DNA of 64,000 nt from Schistosoma mansoni (Eukaryota > Platyhelminthes > Trematoda > Strigeidida > Schistosomatidae): NCBI RefSeq assembly GCF_000237925.1, contig NC_031502.1, forward strand, positions 56,665,943 through 56,729,942. The letters run 5' to 3'. Shown piece by piece: positions 43,805 through 57,900 of this stretch; position 1 is the first letter of the stretch; every line of letters begins with the position of its first letter. The notes under the pieces are model-generated. The model did no database searches. It saw only the letters and a program-made list of their open reading frames with translations, and had not been told where the DNA came from. Position numbers and translations under genes: made by a program.

Positions 43805-44300
43805 ACTATTTAAGATATATTAAACTAGAACAACACATATATAAGTGAACAATATTGTTTTCAATTAGATCTTCATCAGGCTTTACACAAATATATACAG
43901 TAATATTTATAAGCATATACGAAATTATTAAGCCAGTCAAGGCAGTTTATGAGACAATGATAACAGTGGAATAGATTACATAACTAAACATAATAAGTAA
44001 AGAGTACAAATTGATAGTGTGATGACAGGTGTACTAGTTGTGATAAGAATAACAGAGGCTTGAATTGATGTTACATAATAGGATATAGGTTAATAAGGAT
44101 TACAAGATTACGTAATAAGAACTGTTCAAATAATTGGACAATGAAGTGCATATTTAAGAAAGGGGGGGTGGAAAACAAAATAAATGAACTAATGATGGGA
44201 AATAATAATCAGTAAAATCTTTTATTGAAGTTATTTCTACCAAGGAAGACATAAAGGTGTTACATGTTATTACATACATATACACAGAGGTATCAGATAA
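43805..44300 (-). mobile_element. Penelope-like element 3' end
   Basis: The reverse complement matches the 3' non-coding end of the PLE at 54241-57295 for over 400 bp (TATCACAACTAGTACACCTG, GTTTAGTTATGTAATCTATT, TAAACTGCCTTGACTGGC, CTAATTGAAAACAATATTGT). It includes the hammerhead-like core at 43879-43859. No coding part. Confidence 0.8.
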
Positions 44301-45265
44301 TAGCTTCCAACATTTGATATTTTCATTCATTCTACCTGGCTTAACATAATCAATAAATTAGAAGCTTACAATGGACTACAATGAACTTCAAACTGTTGTA
44401 TTCGGTCTTAAGATTAAAAAAAATGGCCAGGTAGGTAGGTAGCGAGGGTTTGAAGTAATCTCATATCTAATCTCAAGAATAATGAGCTTACGAAGAAATT
44501 ATGAATAAACTAACTATTATATTAAGATAATTCTTATACTTACTAGGGTCATATTATTACAATAACAAGTAAAGGCTTGATGATTAAACCAGTCAACTAA
44601 CGATGATTATGTCGGAATTCCCCCTCGACCTACTTTGTTTCCAGTGATCGTAAACTATCAGTCAGTTCATCGTAATCAACGTAGAATGTGGTACAAATGT
44701 GTATAGGTTATAGTTATCCCATCTCACACTAGTACAATGCAATGAAATTAACAGGGTATCAAAGAAGTGGAAGTAATGGCAGTATCAGTTATAGGAAGAC
44801 TAAATATGGAGAATTTAGTTCGAAAACAAACAATGAAATAAAGGAATACAAATTATATACTAGCTTTAAAACTTAATATTTATGGGGAGATAGAGTAAAT
44901 TCAACTAAACTACGGCAAATAACTCTAAGTCATGTCAAAAACCGTTTCCAACTACTGATACTAGTTATCTGAAGGATTTCAAACAAAAAGTTTCCATCAA
45001 CGAACAGGCCTGAGAGTAACAGTCAATTATTTAATATAAACTGGCGGGACCTTTTGGTTTGTCCGTATTCAGCTTTTATCCAAAATGATACCAAATTGGT
45101 CATTATTACATTTTGAGGTAGGCAGAGGACGAGTAAATATAATGTATGCCGTAGCCACCTTATAACCAATGAAGTTGCATAGCTTCACCAACCGATATAT
45201 CATCATTGCTACCTAATAAGTATGTATCTAACCTTAGTGCTGCTTATTTGATTGTTTCGAAAAAC
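44301..45265. other. intergenic, nothing recognised
   Basis: No exon, RNA gene or assignable repeat. Confidence 0.35.
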
Positions 45266-45270
45266 CCAGG

Positions 45271-45780
45271 TGTTGTATCTCGAAGAGAATTGTGAATGGT
45301 AACTTTTGAGGACTATTTGTGGACCAATGTAATATGTATATTTCCTATTGTATAATTGTTAAGTAACTAACCTAATCATATTCATGTTCCTCTTATCATT
45401 AGATTATTTTGACCTTTCACCTATTATTATACGATTCTTGAGTTATCATCAGTTTATTGATTACTTTCCCCCCTATTCACAGCCACATTTGGCTATATAT
45501 TGTACAAATGTTATTTTCTATTTTATGGTACGATGTAGTCTGTTTGGTTGGTATATAAAAACCCAGTATGTTTGTGAATAATGATTCATACCACAGAGGC
45601 TGTTATTGGTGTTTAGGACTTAACTGGCTGGGCTAGGCAGAAGCAGGACCAGTTAGTACTCTAGACTGCTCGTACGGTTTCCGTGTGTCACTGTTCCAAT
45701 TGATAATTCGCTGCTCCCTGATTGGCGATCTCATCAAGTCACACATTAACTAGGCATTCACTCGGCTACAAGATATAACA
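45271..45780 (+). mobile_element. solo LTR with 5-bp duplication
   Basis: Starts TGTTGTATCTCG and ends AAGATATAACA, flanked by CCAGG at 45266-45270 and 45781-45785. It has a TATATAAAA promoter-like site and shows the intact site (CCCAGTATGTTTGTGAATAA) where the Merlin element inserted in the copy at 5044. No internal region, so recombination between two LTRs is likely. Confidence 0.85.
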
Positions 45781-45921
45781 CCAGGTAAAGCTTTGAATGA
45801 ATCTATGATGTAAATTCCCAAACAACTGATACGAACATCGTTACTTTCATAAAATGTGAAGTATAATTATTCACTGAATAAATAAAGAAAAACTATAAAA
45901 CATACAATAAAATTAATCGTT

Positions 45922-48900
45922 TCATTCATTTACATGGGTTCGTTTCCTAATACGAGAAAGCAACTCAGCTTGTTCACGTTTCATACGATCATTCACTTTG
46001 ATTAACAAGTTTTCACTAGCCTGTAAAGCTGCTTTAATTTGTTTGCCATTGTCATTGCTCTCCCTATCCATTTCCTCCCTATCCTGGTCATTATCATCTT
46101 TACTTTGTAATGCTAATAATTGACTTTTCATCAATTCAATGCATAATTCCAAATCATATTTAGCTTCATCCATTTTACCTTGATTAAAATATGACTGAGC
46201 ACGACGAAATAATACTTTATGGATATCTTGATAAGAGATTTCAAAATTATCCCAATAGAATTGAAGTTTTTCTTGTGAAAATAATGCTGTATTAATGATA
46301 TCTTGATGATAATAATCATTAGTTGATGAATATATAGAAGAATCTAATTGACATGAAAGAAGATATAAAGCATGTGAACAATTTCGAGCACAATATTCAT
46401 TAGATCCAACTTTTAATTGACATAAAGCAACATTTGAAAGAAGGCTGGAGAAAATGTGAAAAGACAATTAAATAGGTTTATTAGAAGGGGATTTTGTGGA
46501 GATTTTTGTGATTTTATAGATGAGATCATGAGTCAATTGAAGCCATACCAACATGAAAAACTTAGAAGCATTGGACAACCGTTTCGTCCAATTGTGGGAC
46601 TTCTCAGCAGTGCGCATCCACGATTCCGCACTTGCGAGATTCGAACCCAGGACTTACCAGTCTCGCGCTAGAGCACTTGACCGATAGACCACTGAGCCGG
46701 CCGTCATCCAACGGTGTTAATGTCTAACCTCAACCAATCCACGAAATTGCGCGACCAGCTTCCATTGTACTGAGGTAGATACCTGTCTCTACCTGACATG
46801 GATCAGCTCCACTGGTCACGAGTTCTCACTAGAACTCCAGGAATTACCGCATGGAGCCAGTCACTAGTGAGACTGGTAGGTCCTGGGTTCGAATCTCGCT
46901 CGCGAGGCGGGATCATGGATGCGCACTTCTGAGGAGTCCCACAATAGGACGAAACGACCGTCCAGTGCTTTCAGGTTTTCCATGGTGGTCTAGCTTCAAG
47001 TGACTCATGATTTCAACTATGAAAATAATTATAAAAACGTTTAATTAAGTAAAATCTGTCTACGTACGGAAAGCAGAACTTTTCATCTTTCATAATTAGG
47101 ATAGTAACGATGTACATTACGAATGATTTTTTAAAAAATTGGCTTGATTTCTGCTATTCATTGAAACATTTGGTCCTTTTCATAAAGCAGTATTCTATAA
47201 CTAAAACTTGTAACTAGTCATAATTATTTTTCGTTTGGAAGTTATTATATCAGTAATCAGCATAAACTGTAAAACAGTTATCAGTGTACAGACTGACCAG
47301 ATGTAACTCAGCCCAACTTACCATAATACATAAGGATGGCGTGATAAAATTAGCGAAATGAATAATAAAGTTGGGATAATAATGGTGTCAGTGATCATAA
47401 AAAAGAACAAACGTCTAGAACATTTAAAGTCTTCAACCGCTGACCCTGGCCATTAGGTGGATCTTAACCAGGTAGTCTACGTTTTTCAATACGGCTTTGT
47501 TTAAGAGTCCATGATTTGATGGACTAATAACATTTCTTGGTTTGTTCATCTCTATTTTTCTTCTACCTTACACACACCTATGTCAATAAATCAGCGCTTT
47601 GCGTACTACGCTAAGTATGGTGAAATGAGGCGAGTGATTATAATAAGGAATTAATTCTTCAATGTGATTAACCTACTAAATAAGGGTTGCTGAGATCGAC
47701 AACAAGATTATGAATAGAGGAATGTAAGTTGTTTGACAAATTTGAAAGATTATAACTACAAGAATAGTCGAAATGTGTTCCTGTTAGGATATTCACAAGA
47801 ATATCCCAAAAATTATCTCGAATGTAAAATGGTATGTTTTCAGACTCTTCACATAATTCGCATGTTATCTCCTATTGGCCATTATTTACAGTGTCCTAAC
47901 TATGACTTTCATGTGTCGTTTCCCTATTGGTCAATTTTGAGTCGTCCTAATTATAACCTTTACGTGTCCTTCCTTTCCATTGGTTACTGATAATAGTCAT
48001 CGTAACTGTATAAATATGCCTTGTCTGTAAACCATTTTTGTTCTGCTGCTGACCCCATAAACAATTCTCATTTAACGGCTGTGTTCTGATTTATTGGAGT
48101 TGGGGAACAGTATTGGGGTCGGACTAGGATATCTGAATTTGGTCAATCGGTAGAATTGCGTGTAGTCCTATCGCAATACCCACGCTATATTTCGCATTAT
48201 AACAATTTGGCGACGGAGATTTTGCAAACAAGTTGCTGACTAGCTATGGATCCAGTTAAATTAGAAGAATTGTTCAAGCAACAGCTGAAGCTGATGGAGA
48301 TGCTTACTCAGACGCAGATCTCTTCCCGAGTCTCATGTACACCAACAATCCCTCAATCAGTCGACGGTATTACCAGTAGTATTTCAGAGTTTCTTTATGA
48401 TCCTGATGCCAATATTACATTTGATACCTGGTTCAGACGTTATGAAGATCTTTTTAAAGTCGACCTTGCTGACAGAGATGATTCGTGGAAGGTGCGTCTT
48501 CTCCTTCGAAAACTTGGTCCATCAGAGCTTGATAAGTATTGCAACTATATTCTACCGCAGAACCCACGAGACCGTTCCTTCGATGCCACTGTTCAAACTC
48601 TCAGTCAACTTTTTGGTGACCATCATTCACTTTTCAATACGCGTTATCGCTGTTTAAAACTGGTCATGAACGAGTCCGATGACTTCCTAACCCATGTTGG
48701 CATTGTCAACCGTGAGTGCGAACGGTTCAAGCTCAAATCCCTTACCGACGACCAATTCAAGTCCCTCGTATTCATATGTAGTCTTCAGTCACCCAAATTC
48801 TCCGACATCAGAACTCGATTGCTGAACCGCCTTGAACAAGACCCAACGCTAACACTTAATGCAATCGCCGACGAGTATCAACGCATTGTCAACCTGCAGC

Positions 48901-51900
48901 GTGACACCACTTTGGTCCAATCTGGGGGCCAGGGTGGTTGCGAAGTTCACGCTGTCCAACGTCAGAACAAATCTCCGAGATCAACAACCTGTGGTCCTAC
49001 GAAAGCCAATGCTCCTTCTTTCTCTAATCACTCCAGACCGGTTCACAAGAAGCCCCCCTCTCCATGTTGGCACTGTGGAGCCTGGCATTATGTGAAAGTT
49101 TGTCCATTCAAACAGCAGGTGTGCGATCGCTGTCATAAAGTTGGTCACAAAAGCGGTTTTTGTCAATCCCATCGACCCAATAGTCGTCGAAATGCACAGA
49201 CGCAACGTCGTTATACTAAAAAGCAGCTTCCCTCATCAAGGAGTTTAACAGCAGTCTTCCACACCCATGCCGCCACGCGACGCAAATTTCTAACCCTCTC
49301 AATCAATGGTCAGCCAGTTCGATTGCAGTTGGACACTGCATCAGATATCACTATTCTGTCAAAAGAAACTTGGCGAACCTTGGGTCAACCTCCCATCAAA
49401 CCATCTTCGCAGACAGCCGTTAGTGCATGTGGTGGTCATCTCCGCCTTCATGGTGAACTTAATTGCTGTATTTCGTTCAGAGGTACAACCTTCAAGGGTA
49501 CGTGCTACATCACCAAATCCCCTCTCAATCTTCTGGGTTTAGATTGGTTCGAAGAACTTGGTCTTGCCAATCTACCTATCAGCACTATCTGTAATCAAGT
49601 AAAAACTCCTGCTACTACACAACAGCATGCTGCAGACCTTCAAAATCGATTCATCGAACTCCTCCAGCCTGGTTGGAGGCTACGAACAGTCCATAGTGCG
49701 ATGGCACCCAGGCGAGTAACCCGGCAGAATCCTCGAATGCAGAACACTAGAATTCCCTACAAAGTTGGTGCGAAAGTGTATGTTCGGGACTATAGACATG
49801 GGTATGATAGATGGATAGAGGGTGAAGTCGCAAAGAGACAGGGGAAGGTCATGTATGAGGTCAGAGTAAACCAAGAAATCTGGACCAGGCATCATAATCA
49901 ACTACGGCCAAGAGATGCCAAAGAAAAAGTTGGAATTATTAACCGAGTTCCCCTCGACTTACTGCTAGATACTTTTCAACTTCCGCCGATGCCTACAACG
50001 GAGGCAACTGAGTCGTCTAACCAAGCAGAACATTCTTCAGGTTCTTCGTCGTTACCTCGAAGGAGGTCAAAGCGCAAACGAAGAAAACCAAAGAACTGTC
50101 AGGTAAACCCACGATTGCGTCGCTATTAATTTTTTTTTCCAAGGGGAGGTGTTAGGATATTCACAAGAATATCCCGAAAATTATCTCGAATGTAAAATGG
50201 TATGTTTTCAGACTCTTCACATAATTCGCATGTTATCTCCTATTGGCCATTATTTACAGTGTCCTAACTATGACTTTCATGTGTCGTTTCCCTATTGGTC
50301 AATTTTGAGTCGTCCTAATTATAACCTTTACGTGTCCTTCCTTTCCATTGGTTACTGATAATAGTCATCGTAACTGTATAAATATGCCTTGTCTGTAAAC
50401 CATTTTTGTTCTGCTGCTGACCCCATAAACAATTCTCATTTAACGGCTGTGTTCTGATTTATTGGAGTTGGGGAACAGTATTGGGGTCGAACTAGGATAT
50501 CTGAATTTGGTCAATCGGTAGAATTGCGTGTAGTCCTATCGCAATACCCACGCTATATTTCGCATTATAACAGTTCCTTTGGTCCAAAGATGCTGTACAA
50601 TATTATAGGAATGGGACATGATATTCTACATTGATCAGATACCATACTATAATAGTGTTGTGGTTCAGTGGTTTAAACATTTAAATTTTAACCGTTATAA
50701 GAAAGGGTCAAGTGACTCTCCTCTTACATAACAAATGTATCTAAAAGTCTAGTGTAAAAAATGCATATTCATTTATATGTGACTACGAATATTATTTACT
50801 AGAATAGAATGACTATTACTGTACTAATGATAAGAAAATGCTATAGTAAGGTGGCTTAAATTATTTGCAAAATATAAATGAGTAGCGAACCACTTATTGA
50901 GCTGTTTACGAAATTGAGAGGACAGAAAGTGAATGTCCGGCGCTTTAACCGGGTTGGTGAACACGGAAAGTTCACCTAGGGGAGTCTGGTGTGTGACAAA
51001 ATCTCAGCACGGATACAGAAGGCTCGTCTAGCTTTCAACAACTTGTATCATTTATGGCGTAGACGAGATATCCGTCCATCAACAAGGAATGGGTTTAATG
51101 CGCAGTATTTCGTTCCGTCCTACTTAATGGCAGTGAAACATGGCTGATAAGAGTAGAGGATATTCGCAGGCTACTAGTATTCGATCATAGGTGTCTTCGA
51201 AGCATTGCTCGTATATCCTGGGACAACCGAGTAAGTAATGCAGTTGTTAGGAAACGGGTACTAGGTAAAGATGGCAAATCGATTGATGAAGTAGTGAAAC
51301 TTCATCAGTTGAGATACCTGGGACGTGTCGCGTATGCCCAACCACTGACTGCCCCGACGTGCAATGTTTTATGGCGTAGGAGTAGGTTGGAAGAAAGCTA
51401 GGGGTGGCCAGACCAAAACGTGACACTAATCCATGAAATCACCGACAAGTGAACTGAGCTATGTTGGTAGGTGTAGACTACCTATTCGGGATCCACGAGA
51501 TGATAGCAATCGGTGGTTAGAGACCTTGAATGAAATTGCTCAAAATCGTTTGCAATGGCGAAGGTGTATCCACTCTTTGTGTTCTGCCAAATTCCAATCT
51601 TCTGAATTCATGTCTTTATCTATTTTTTCTTTTCAAATTTATTTCACTGGATTATACTCCTTCAAACCCTAATCTTTCACATTGATGCTTATACTCTTAC
51701 TACTTCTACCACTATGTGATTTGAATCGATAACTGCATCTCTGTGTTAATTTGGTATGGCAACTCGAACTGATGTACGTATGTACGAAGTTCTACATTGT
51801 GACTGACTGACTATAGGGTCCTAGAGCTGGGGATGCAAATCTATGGGTTAAGGTGATGTATGAAATTTTTATAGACCGACTTTTTATAACCTCTATCTTT

Positions 51901-54900
51901 CAATGTGGAAAGGCAGTATCACTCCAGATGTTGGTTGTTTGGAGGAAACATCTTACTATCGCCACACTCCTGTAAAGTTGAAAGCGTGACGTTGTCGTCG
52001 AACCATGAGGGCTTTTGATACAAAGCTTTGATTATGATGAAGCTGAAGTTAAGTTTTTAAAACACTCAGTTTTTAACCAGCAAAACCGCAAGACTGAACA
52101 TCGTTTCACCTACTTATGTTTAGATAATCGGTTAGTATAACAGGCCTACATAGAGTGAGAGTCAAATTCAAGTAAGTACACCTGTACTTCGTAAATGAAT
52201 TACATTGACTATTAGTTAACTTACGTATTGAGTATGTGAGATCGATCAGTAGCTTATGAATTTAGGAAAGTGTTAAAAACTAACTCTTACAAAAGCATGG
52301 TTTCACGAGTTACTTGAACTGTATATCTCACAAAAAAATAGGCCCGAACGAAAAGCAATTCAAAAACTTACATAAACATCAAGCGTAAAGGTTTACATTG
52401 TAGTGGAAACATAGTTTTATGATCAATATCCCCAAAACGATCCCAATCTATATAGTCTGAACTATTCAATTTTTCACCGCCATTAGAAGTTATGGGTTTT
52501 TCACCTGATACCACTTGAATCCAGTGTATATTGTTTGTGCTAGTTTTATGGTCAGATCCATTTTCGTTAATTTCCAGTGGTAAAACATCATTTACACAAG
52601 TCTTTTCAGCCCAATAAGCTAATGAAACAAGCTGTAAAGCTCTGGAATAACATGCAAAAGCTGATGACCAAATGTATTTGAATAATTCCTCTCTATTATT
52701 TCTACCATTTGAACTATCCGAGTGTAATGTTAAACATTTCAAATGATGATTTACTAACCAAGAACCTCTTTCTTTTAAATACCAAGCTCGGTATAACCAT
52801 TGAATAGCTAAATCAGGATTCCAGTCAGCTGTAGTATTTTCTCTTACATCTGATTCTAATATTTCAACTGGAGCATTCATAGTAGGATCGCCACAGATCG
52901 GTGGAACAAGTACATAGTCAACGCGTAATGATAGTTTATACTCCTAAATGAAGAAAATATATGAAAACACTAAAAAGTTATCTAATGACTAACAACAATA
53001 GGAAATAGTTATAAAACGATCATGAAGTATTTCGGCAATATACCACTCAACTTTTTTTCAACTACAGTCAGTCAGTCACAACGTAGAACTTCGTACATAC
53101 GTACATCAGTTTGAGTTGCCATACCACATTAACACAGAGATGCAGTTATCGATTCAAATCCCATAGTGGTAGAAGTAGTAAGAGTATAAGCGTCAATGTG
53201 AAAGATTAGGGTTTGAAGATGTTAACTACAAATGTAAAACATAATGTAACTAACAAGTAAACAGTAAACCGAAATACAAACTACATATTGGTCTGTCAAA
53301 TATACAAGTATGGAGATCATAGACACTATATTTTACTAAATTCCCATTTATGGCGATACATGTTTTATCTTCGTTCTTGTGGTTCAAAATATCTTTGGAG
53401 GTCCTCAAAAATCCGGCTCTCCAGTTGTTTTGTAGCCTCATTTTGAAGTTTCTAAATTGTCCTATGACAGCCCTAACATGGTATACTGTATTCGGGGGAT
53501 GAGAAGAAATGGAATATGACTAGTTCTGGTAAAAATGATTAAGTGTATCAACCAAACTACAGGTCAGAAACTCGCGAACAATCCCTGGTGAGTGTATATG
53601 CATAATATCTTAGTGGATCTGCCATAAATCAAAGTCACACAAATTCGATCGTATAGAGTGTACATAATTAATCAGAATCTTAAAGAACATCTATGTAAAA
53701 GGTAGTATCCACCGTTTTTCTCTCAGTAAAAAATTCAGTGGGCCACATCATGGATGTCGAAATCATCAATGGTTAGGATTGGCTATTTGTAGGGCAGACA
53801 GGTCTATAATGAGAAACTAAGGTACAATTAAAATAGTTCAGCATCTCCACAAAATTGTATTTGGAGGGATATGTAGTTTCCCACGGCTTAAATAAAAGTA
53901 TTAACGTTTACTAAATAATAGCAGAACCAATAACAACACCTATTATGAGAAGTCGTAATGTGTTAAGGCAGTGGTCAACATGTACTGCTTAATAAATGCA
54001 TTTTAAAGTAAAAACGATGAAAGCTTAATGCACTAGTCGGGATTTCAATGTTTATTGCTTTTTCGTATGATCTACTACAGAAACTGATACGATTCCGAGA
54101 ATGAACATTAATCTGTAGAAGAATAATTCTTTGAAACATCACACTTAGTCTTCACAGTTCGTGATTTTAGATTTCTCTTGTCAATAAAGGATGAAATTAT
54201 TTGGTATCTCATATATTGAAATCATTAAATATGTCAATGATGTCGAGATATGATTGCATATCAATTAACAAACGCTATCTGTAAACTAGAACATGGACCT
54301 CTCAAAGATGTTATCAATAAGCTTGACTTCTATTGTCGGTACATTGATGATACTTTCATTATTGTCGATCAGGACATTGGAAAAGAAGAACTACTAGAAC
54401 TATTTAACAACAAACACCCAGCAATTAAATTTACATGTGAAGAGGAACTAGATAATAAACTAAATTTCCTTGACGTTTTGTTAAACAAAAAAGCAAACGG
54501 TTCTATCATTAGAAGTGTGTTTAAGAAAAGTTCCTCATCAAGCCAGTACACACAATTCTTAAGCTTTGTACTCCTTCACTATAAGAGAAACTTAGTCAAG
54601 TATCTGGCAAATAGAGCTAGGAAGATATGCTCGGTCAATTCAATTAACAAGGAGTTAGAGGTCATACATAATACGTTGATTGAAAGGGGTTATCCACAAG
54701 GTTTCGTAAAGAAGCACTAGCGTGTAACAAATAAGAAAATAGAGAAATCAACAGCTAGTAAGAAACCTTTCTTCCTGAAACTGCAATTCAACGGCGATTT
54801 AGTTGGTGATGTACTACGTGATAGACTACCTAGAGTAGTGAAGAGAACGTTTAATGCAGCCGACCTCTGTCTATCGTACTCGACCCGATCTATGGTGATT

Positions 54901-57900
54901 CTTCAACTAAAGGATAAGTTACCTGGTTATGCCACTATGTGTATCTACGAATTCAGCTGCTCCTGTGGAGAAAGCTACATTGGGCGCATTATCAGAAAAC
55001 TGAACCAAATAGTTAGTGAACACCTCACTTCGTGGTTAGGAAAAGGTATTGTCAAGGCAATACCGAGGTCGGTTATTTCACACTTGTTCGATAGCGGTCA
55101 TATAGCTGACAGAAATAAGTCATTTAAAGTTATTTATCGTATTGCTACTCGTTTTCCTTTATGGCGTTCGATCTCGACTCTTACACATAACAGAAGCTAT
55201 AGAAATTCGAGCCATCAATCCAAGTCTTTGTGTTCATAAGAAATCTGTAACACCCTTATCTCACTCTTAGCGTTAATAAATGATTTTATTTTCCATACTC
55301 TTACTTCGTTTACCTTTGTTCACCCCCTCTTACCACTTTTTTCCCTCAAATATTCGCTTCACGGTCCAATTATCTGAACACTTTTTATTACGTAATCTTA
55401 TAATTTTTATGAATGTTATTTCAGTGTCTATATTTTTTCTAATCATTGACTTATTTCCCATTATGTAACATTGATTCAAGCTTTCATTATTGCTTATCAC
55501 AACTAGTACACTTGTCTTCACAACATCAATTTGTATTCTTTACTTAATATGTTTAGTTATGTAATCTACTCCACTGTTTTCATTGACTCGTAAACTGCCT
55601 TGATTGGTTTAATAATTTCGTTTATGCATATAAATATTACTGTATATTTGTGTAGAGCCTTTATTTATTTAAACACATATATATTGGTACAAAAGGGCAC
55701 CAGGTACATATGCGCCACACAAAATAATGAAAGTAGGAAGAGAAGGGATGAAAAGATAAGGCGGACTGAAATGTACAACCAGAAGACTCTTTCAGTTAGG
55801 AAAGTTAGAACCATGCTTTATGTAGAAAGTAAAAGAAGGTTGCAGCAGGATCGCCACTGGCTTCTATTCTGAGCCATATCTGATAACGTCTCTAGCCACT
55901 GTGTTGCACCATCTCTCGGACCCCAACCAGGGAGTCGTGAAGGACCAACGGAAGCTAGCCCTTTGCAGCTCTCTTTCATGCCACGACACCATGTCATACA
56001 CTGACCTCCTCTCCGCTTTTTCCAACCAGTCCCAGGGTCGGCAAATAATGCACGACGTGGAAGTCTCTGGGACGACATTCGTAGAACATGTCCAAGCCAC
56101 CGAAGTCAGTGTTTCAAGATGGTGACACCAATTGAATTATCGTCTCTGCGCCCGAACACACGATGCCGAACCTCTGCATTACTAACATGGTGTTGCCACT
56201 GGATGTCTGCAATCCTTCGGAGACAACGATGATCGAACACAGAGAGACGTCTAACATCCTCAACTCGGAGAGGCCAGGTTTCATAAACATAGAGCAAAAC
56301 TGCTCTCACCGACGCGTTGTAGATCCGACCTTTTACAGCCAGACTAACATCACGAAGGCGCCAAAGATGGCCCAGATTGGCATAAGCCGCTCTGGCTTTC
56401 ATTATACGTGCATCAATCTCATCACTCACGCCACCACCAGCACTTATATAGCTACCTAGATACACGAACTTCTCAACTACTTCGATCTCCTCACCATCCA
56501 GGGTGAGTACAGGATTAGAATCCTGCCAGTCTTGTAGGAGTACTTTGCACTTGGAGGGTGCAAAGCACATGCCGTACTTGCGGACACTGATTACCAACTG
56601 ATTAAGTGCTGATTGCATGCCTTGGGCATTATCGCACAGTAAGACAATATCATCCGCATACTCAAGGTCGAGAAGTCGTTCTCCAGGCTGCAAATCCACA
56701 CCGCCATTACTTACATCCACCAGAGCTGTTTCCAGGATGTCGTCGATGGCAAAGTTGAAGAGGAATGGTGAGATCGGGCAACCCTGCCTAACCCCACTGC
56801 TCGAATGGAACAAGGGAGAAAGGTGGTTGTATGCCCTCACTCTGCCTGAGGTGTTCGTATACAGGGCCTTTAGGATGTTAATGAACTTCTCAGGCACACC
56901 CTTCTTCAATAGACAATCCCAGAGAACAGTCCTGTCCAACGAATCGAAGGCCGCCCTGATATCAAGAAACACTACGATTGTTGGCCTGCGATAAGTATGA
57001 CGGTGTTCTAACATTTGGCGGAGGGTGAAGATGTGATCAATGCATCCTCGACCAGAACGAAAACCAGCCTGCTCCTCGCGAGTCAATCTTTCTCGGGTTT
57101 TAAACAACCTACGAAGAATGACAGAAGCCAATAGTTTGGACGCAATTGGAAGTAGACTTATCCCCCGATAGTTATTGCAGGAACAACGTGAACCCTTTTT
57201 AAAGATAGGGACGACTATTGACTCATTCCAAGATGTTGTAGAGCCTGATGAGGATCTAATCGAAAACAATATTGTTCACTTATATATGTTGTTCTAAATA
57301 GTCATTACCAAAGGTTCTTATCCTAACCGTTTTAAAACCCATTTAAAATCCCTATCTTTAACTCTTTCGACATAAGGACATTTCTGTCACTGAACAAATT
57401 TCGTCTAATCGAATGGTTGGAAAGGTTTCTAAACATTGAAAGCAACTGAAGTTTGAAAAGATATAACGTCGTTAGGATAGGTTTGTTGTAAAATTATGGT
57501 TATTATTTAGCCTCATGAATTCAAACCGAAGGTGGTTACGTTACTCAAGGAAAACACGAAACACTTTGAAAATAAAGTATAGTAGATTTTTTACGCTATA
57601 ATTACACAAAACTGTTGGTTCATTTTCCTATCACAAATAAGCGATCACCTTCAAAATCAGATTCCTGGAAGTGATAGTCGTTCAAAAACACAGTGATATC
57701 TTGTTAAATGTTTTCCGTCCCCATCTCTTTGCCATAAATTGCTGCCACTAATCTTATCTCTCCAACGGTATTTTTTGACCTCCTTTGCATTAAACTAGGT
57801 GCTCTGAAGATTCAAAAACCTGATAATGAGGACTAACATGCACATGCAAAGCAGTGAATAGTGTAAAGTGGACTAAACTGAAACTGATACAACCTCTTTT

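Larger units (their letters stand above)
47782..50572 (+). mobile_element. young non-autonomous Ty3/gypsy LTR element
   Basis: Two 423-bp LTRs (47782-48204 and 50150-50572) start TG and end CA and differ by only two bases that I can find. GTTCC flanks the element at 47777-47781 and 50573-50577. A polypurine tract AAGGGGAGG (50141-50149) precedes the 3' LTR. The internal region is only 1.9 kb and encodes gag, protease and the integrase C-terminus. It is antisense in the FKBPL-like gene. Confidence 0.95.
54241..57295 (+). pseudogene. 5'-truncated Penelope-like element, split by a LINE
   Basis: Residual RT (FYCRYIDDTFIIV, then HPAIKFTCEEELDNKLNFLD) runs to a stop at 54718-54720. After the break comes a GIY-YIG-type endonuclease (MCIYEFSCSCGESYIGRIIR, about 54931-54990, then VSEH and SRSVISHLFDSGH). 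That RT plus GIY-YIG order defines PLEs. The 3' non-coding end continues to 55659 and resumes at 57246-57295 after the RTE insertion. N-terminal RT is missing and stops are present, so it is inactive. A second copy of the 3' end lies in reverse at 43805-44300. Confidence 0.88.

Noticed and set aside
47821-48000. ORF repeated at 50149-50358
   Set aside because: The two frames are the same LTR sequence; open by chance.
53250-53441. 63-codon minus-strand ORF in FKBPL-like intron 1
   Set aside because: No acceptor/donor with matching phase and no resemblance to the immunophilin part; exon 1 joins exon 2 in phase without it.
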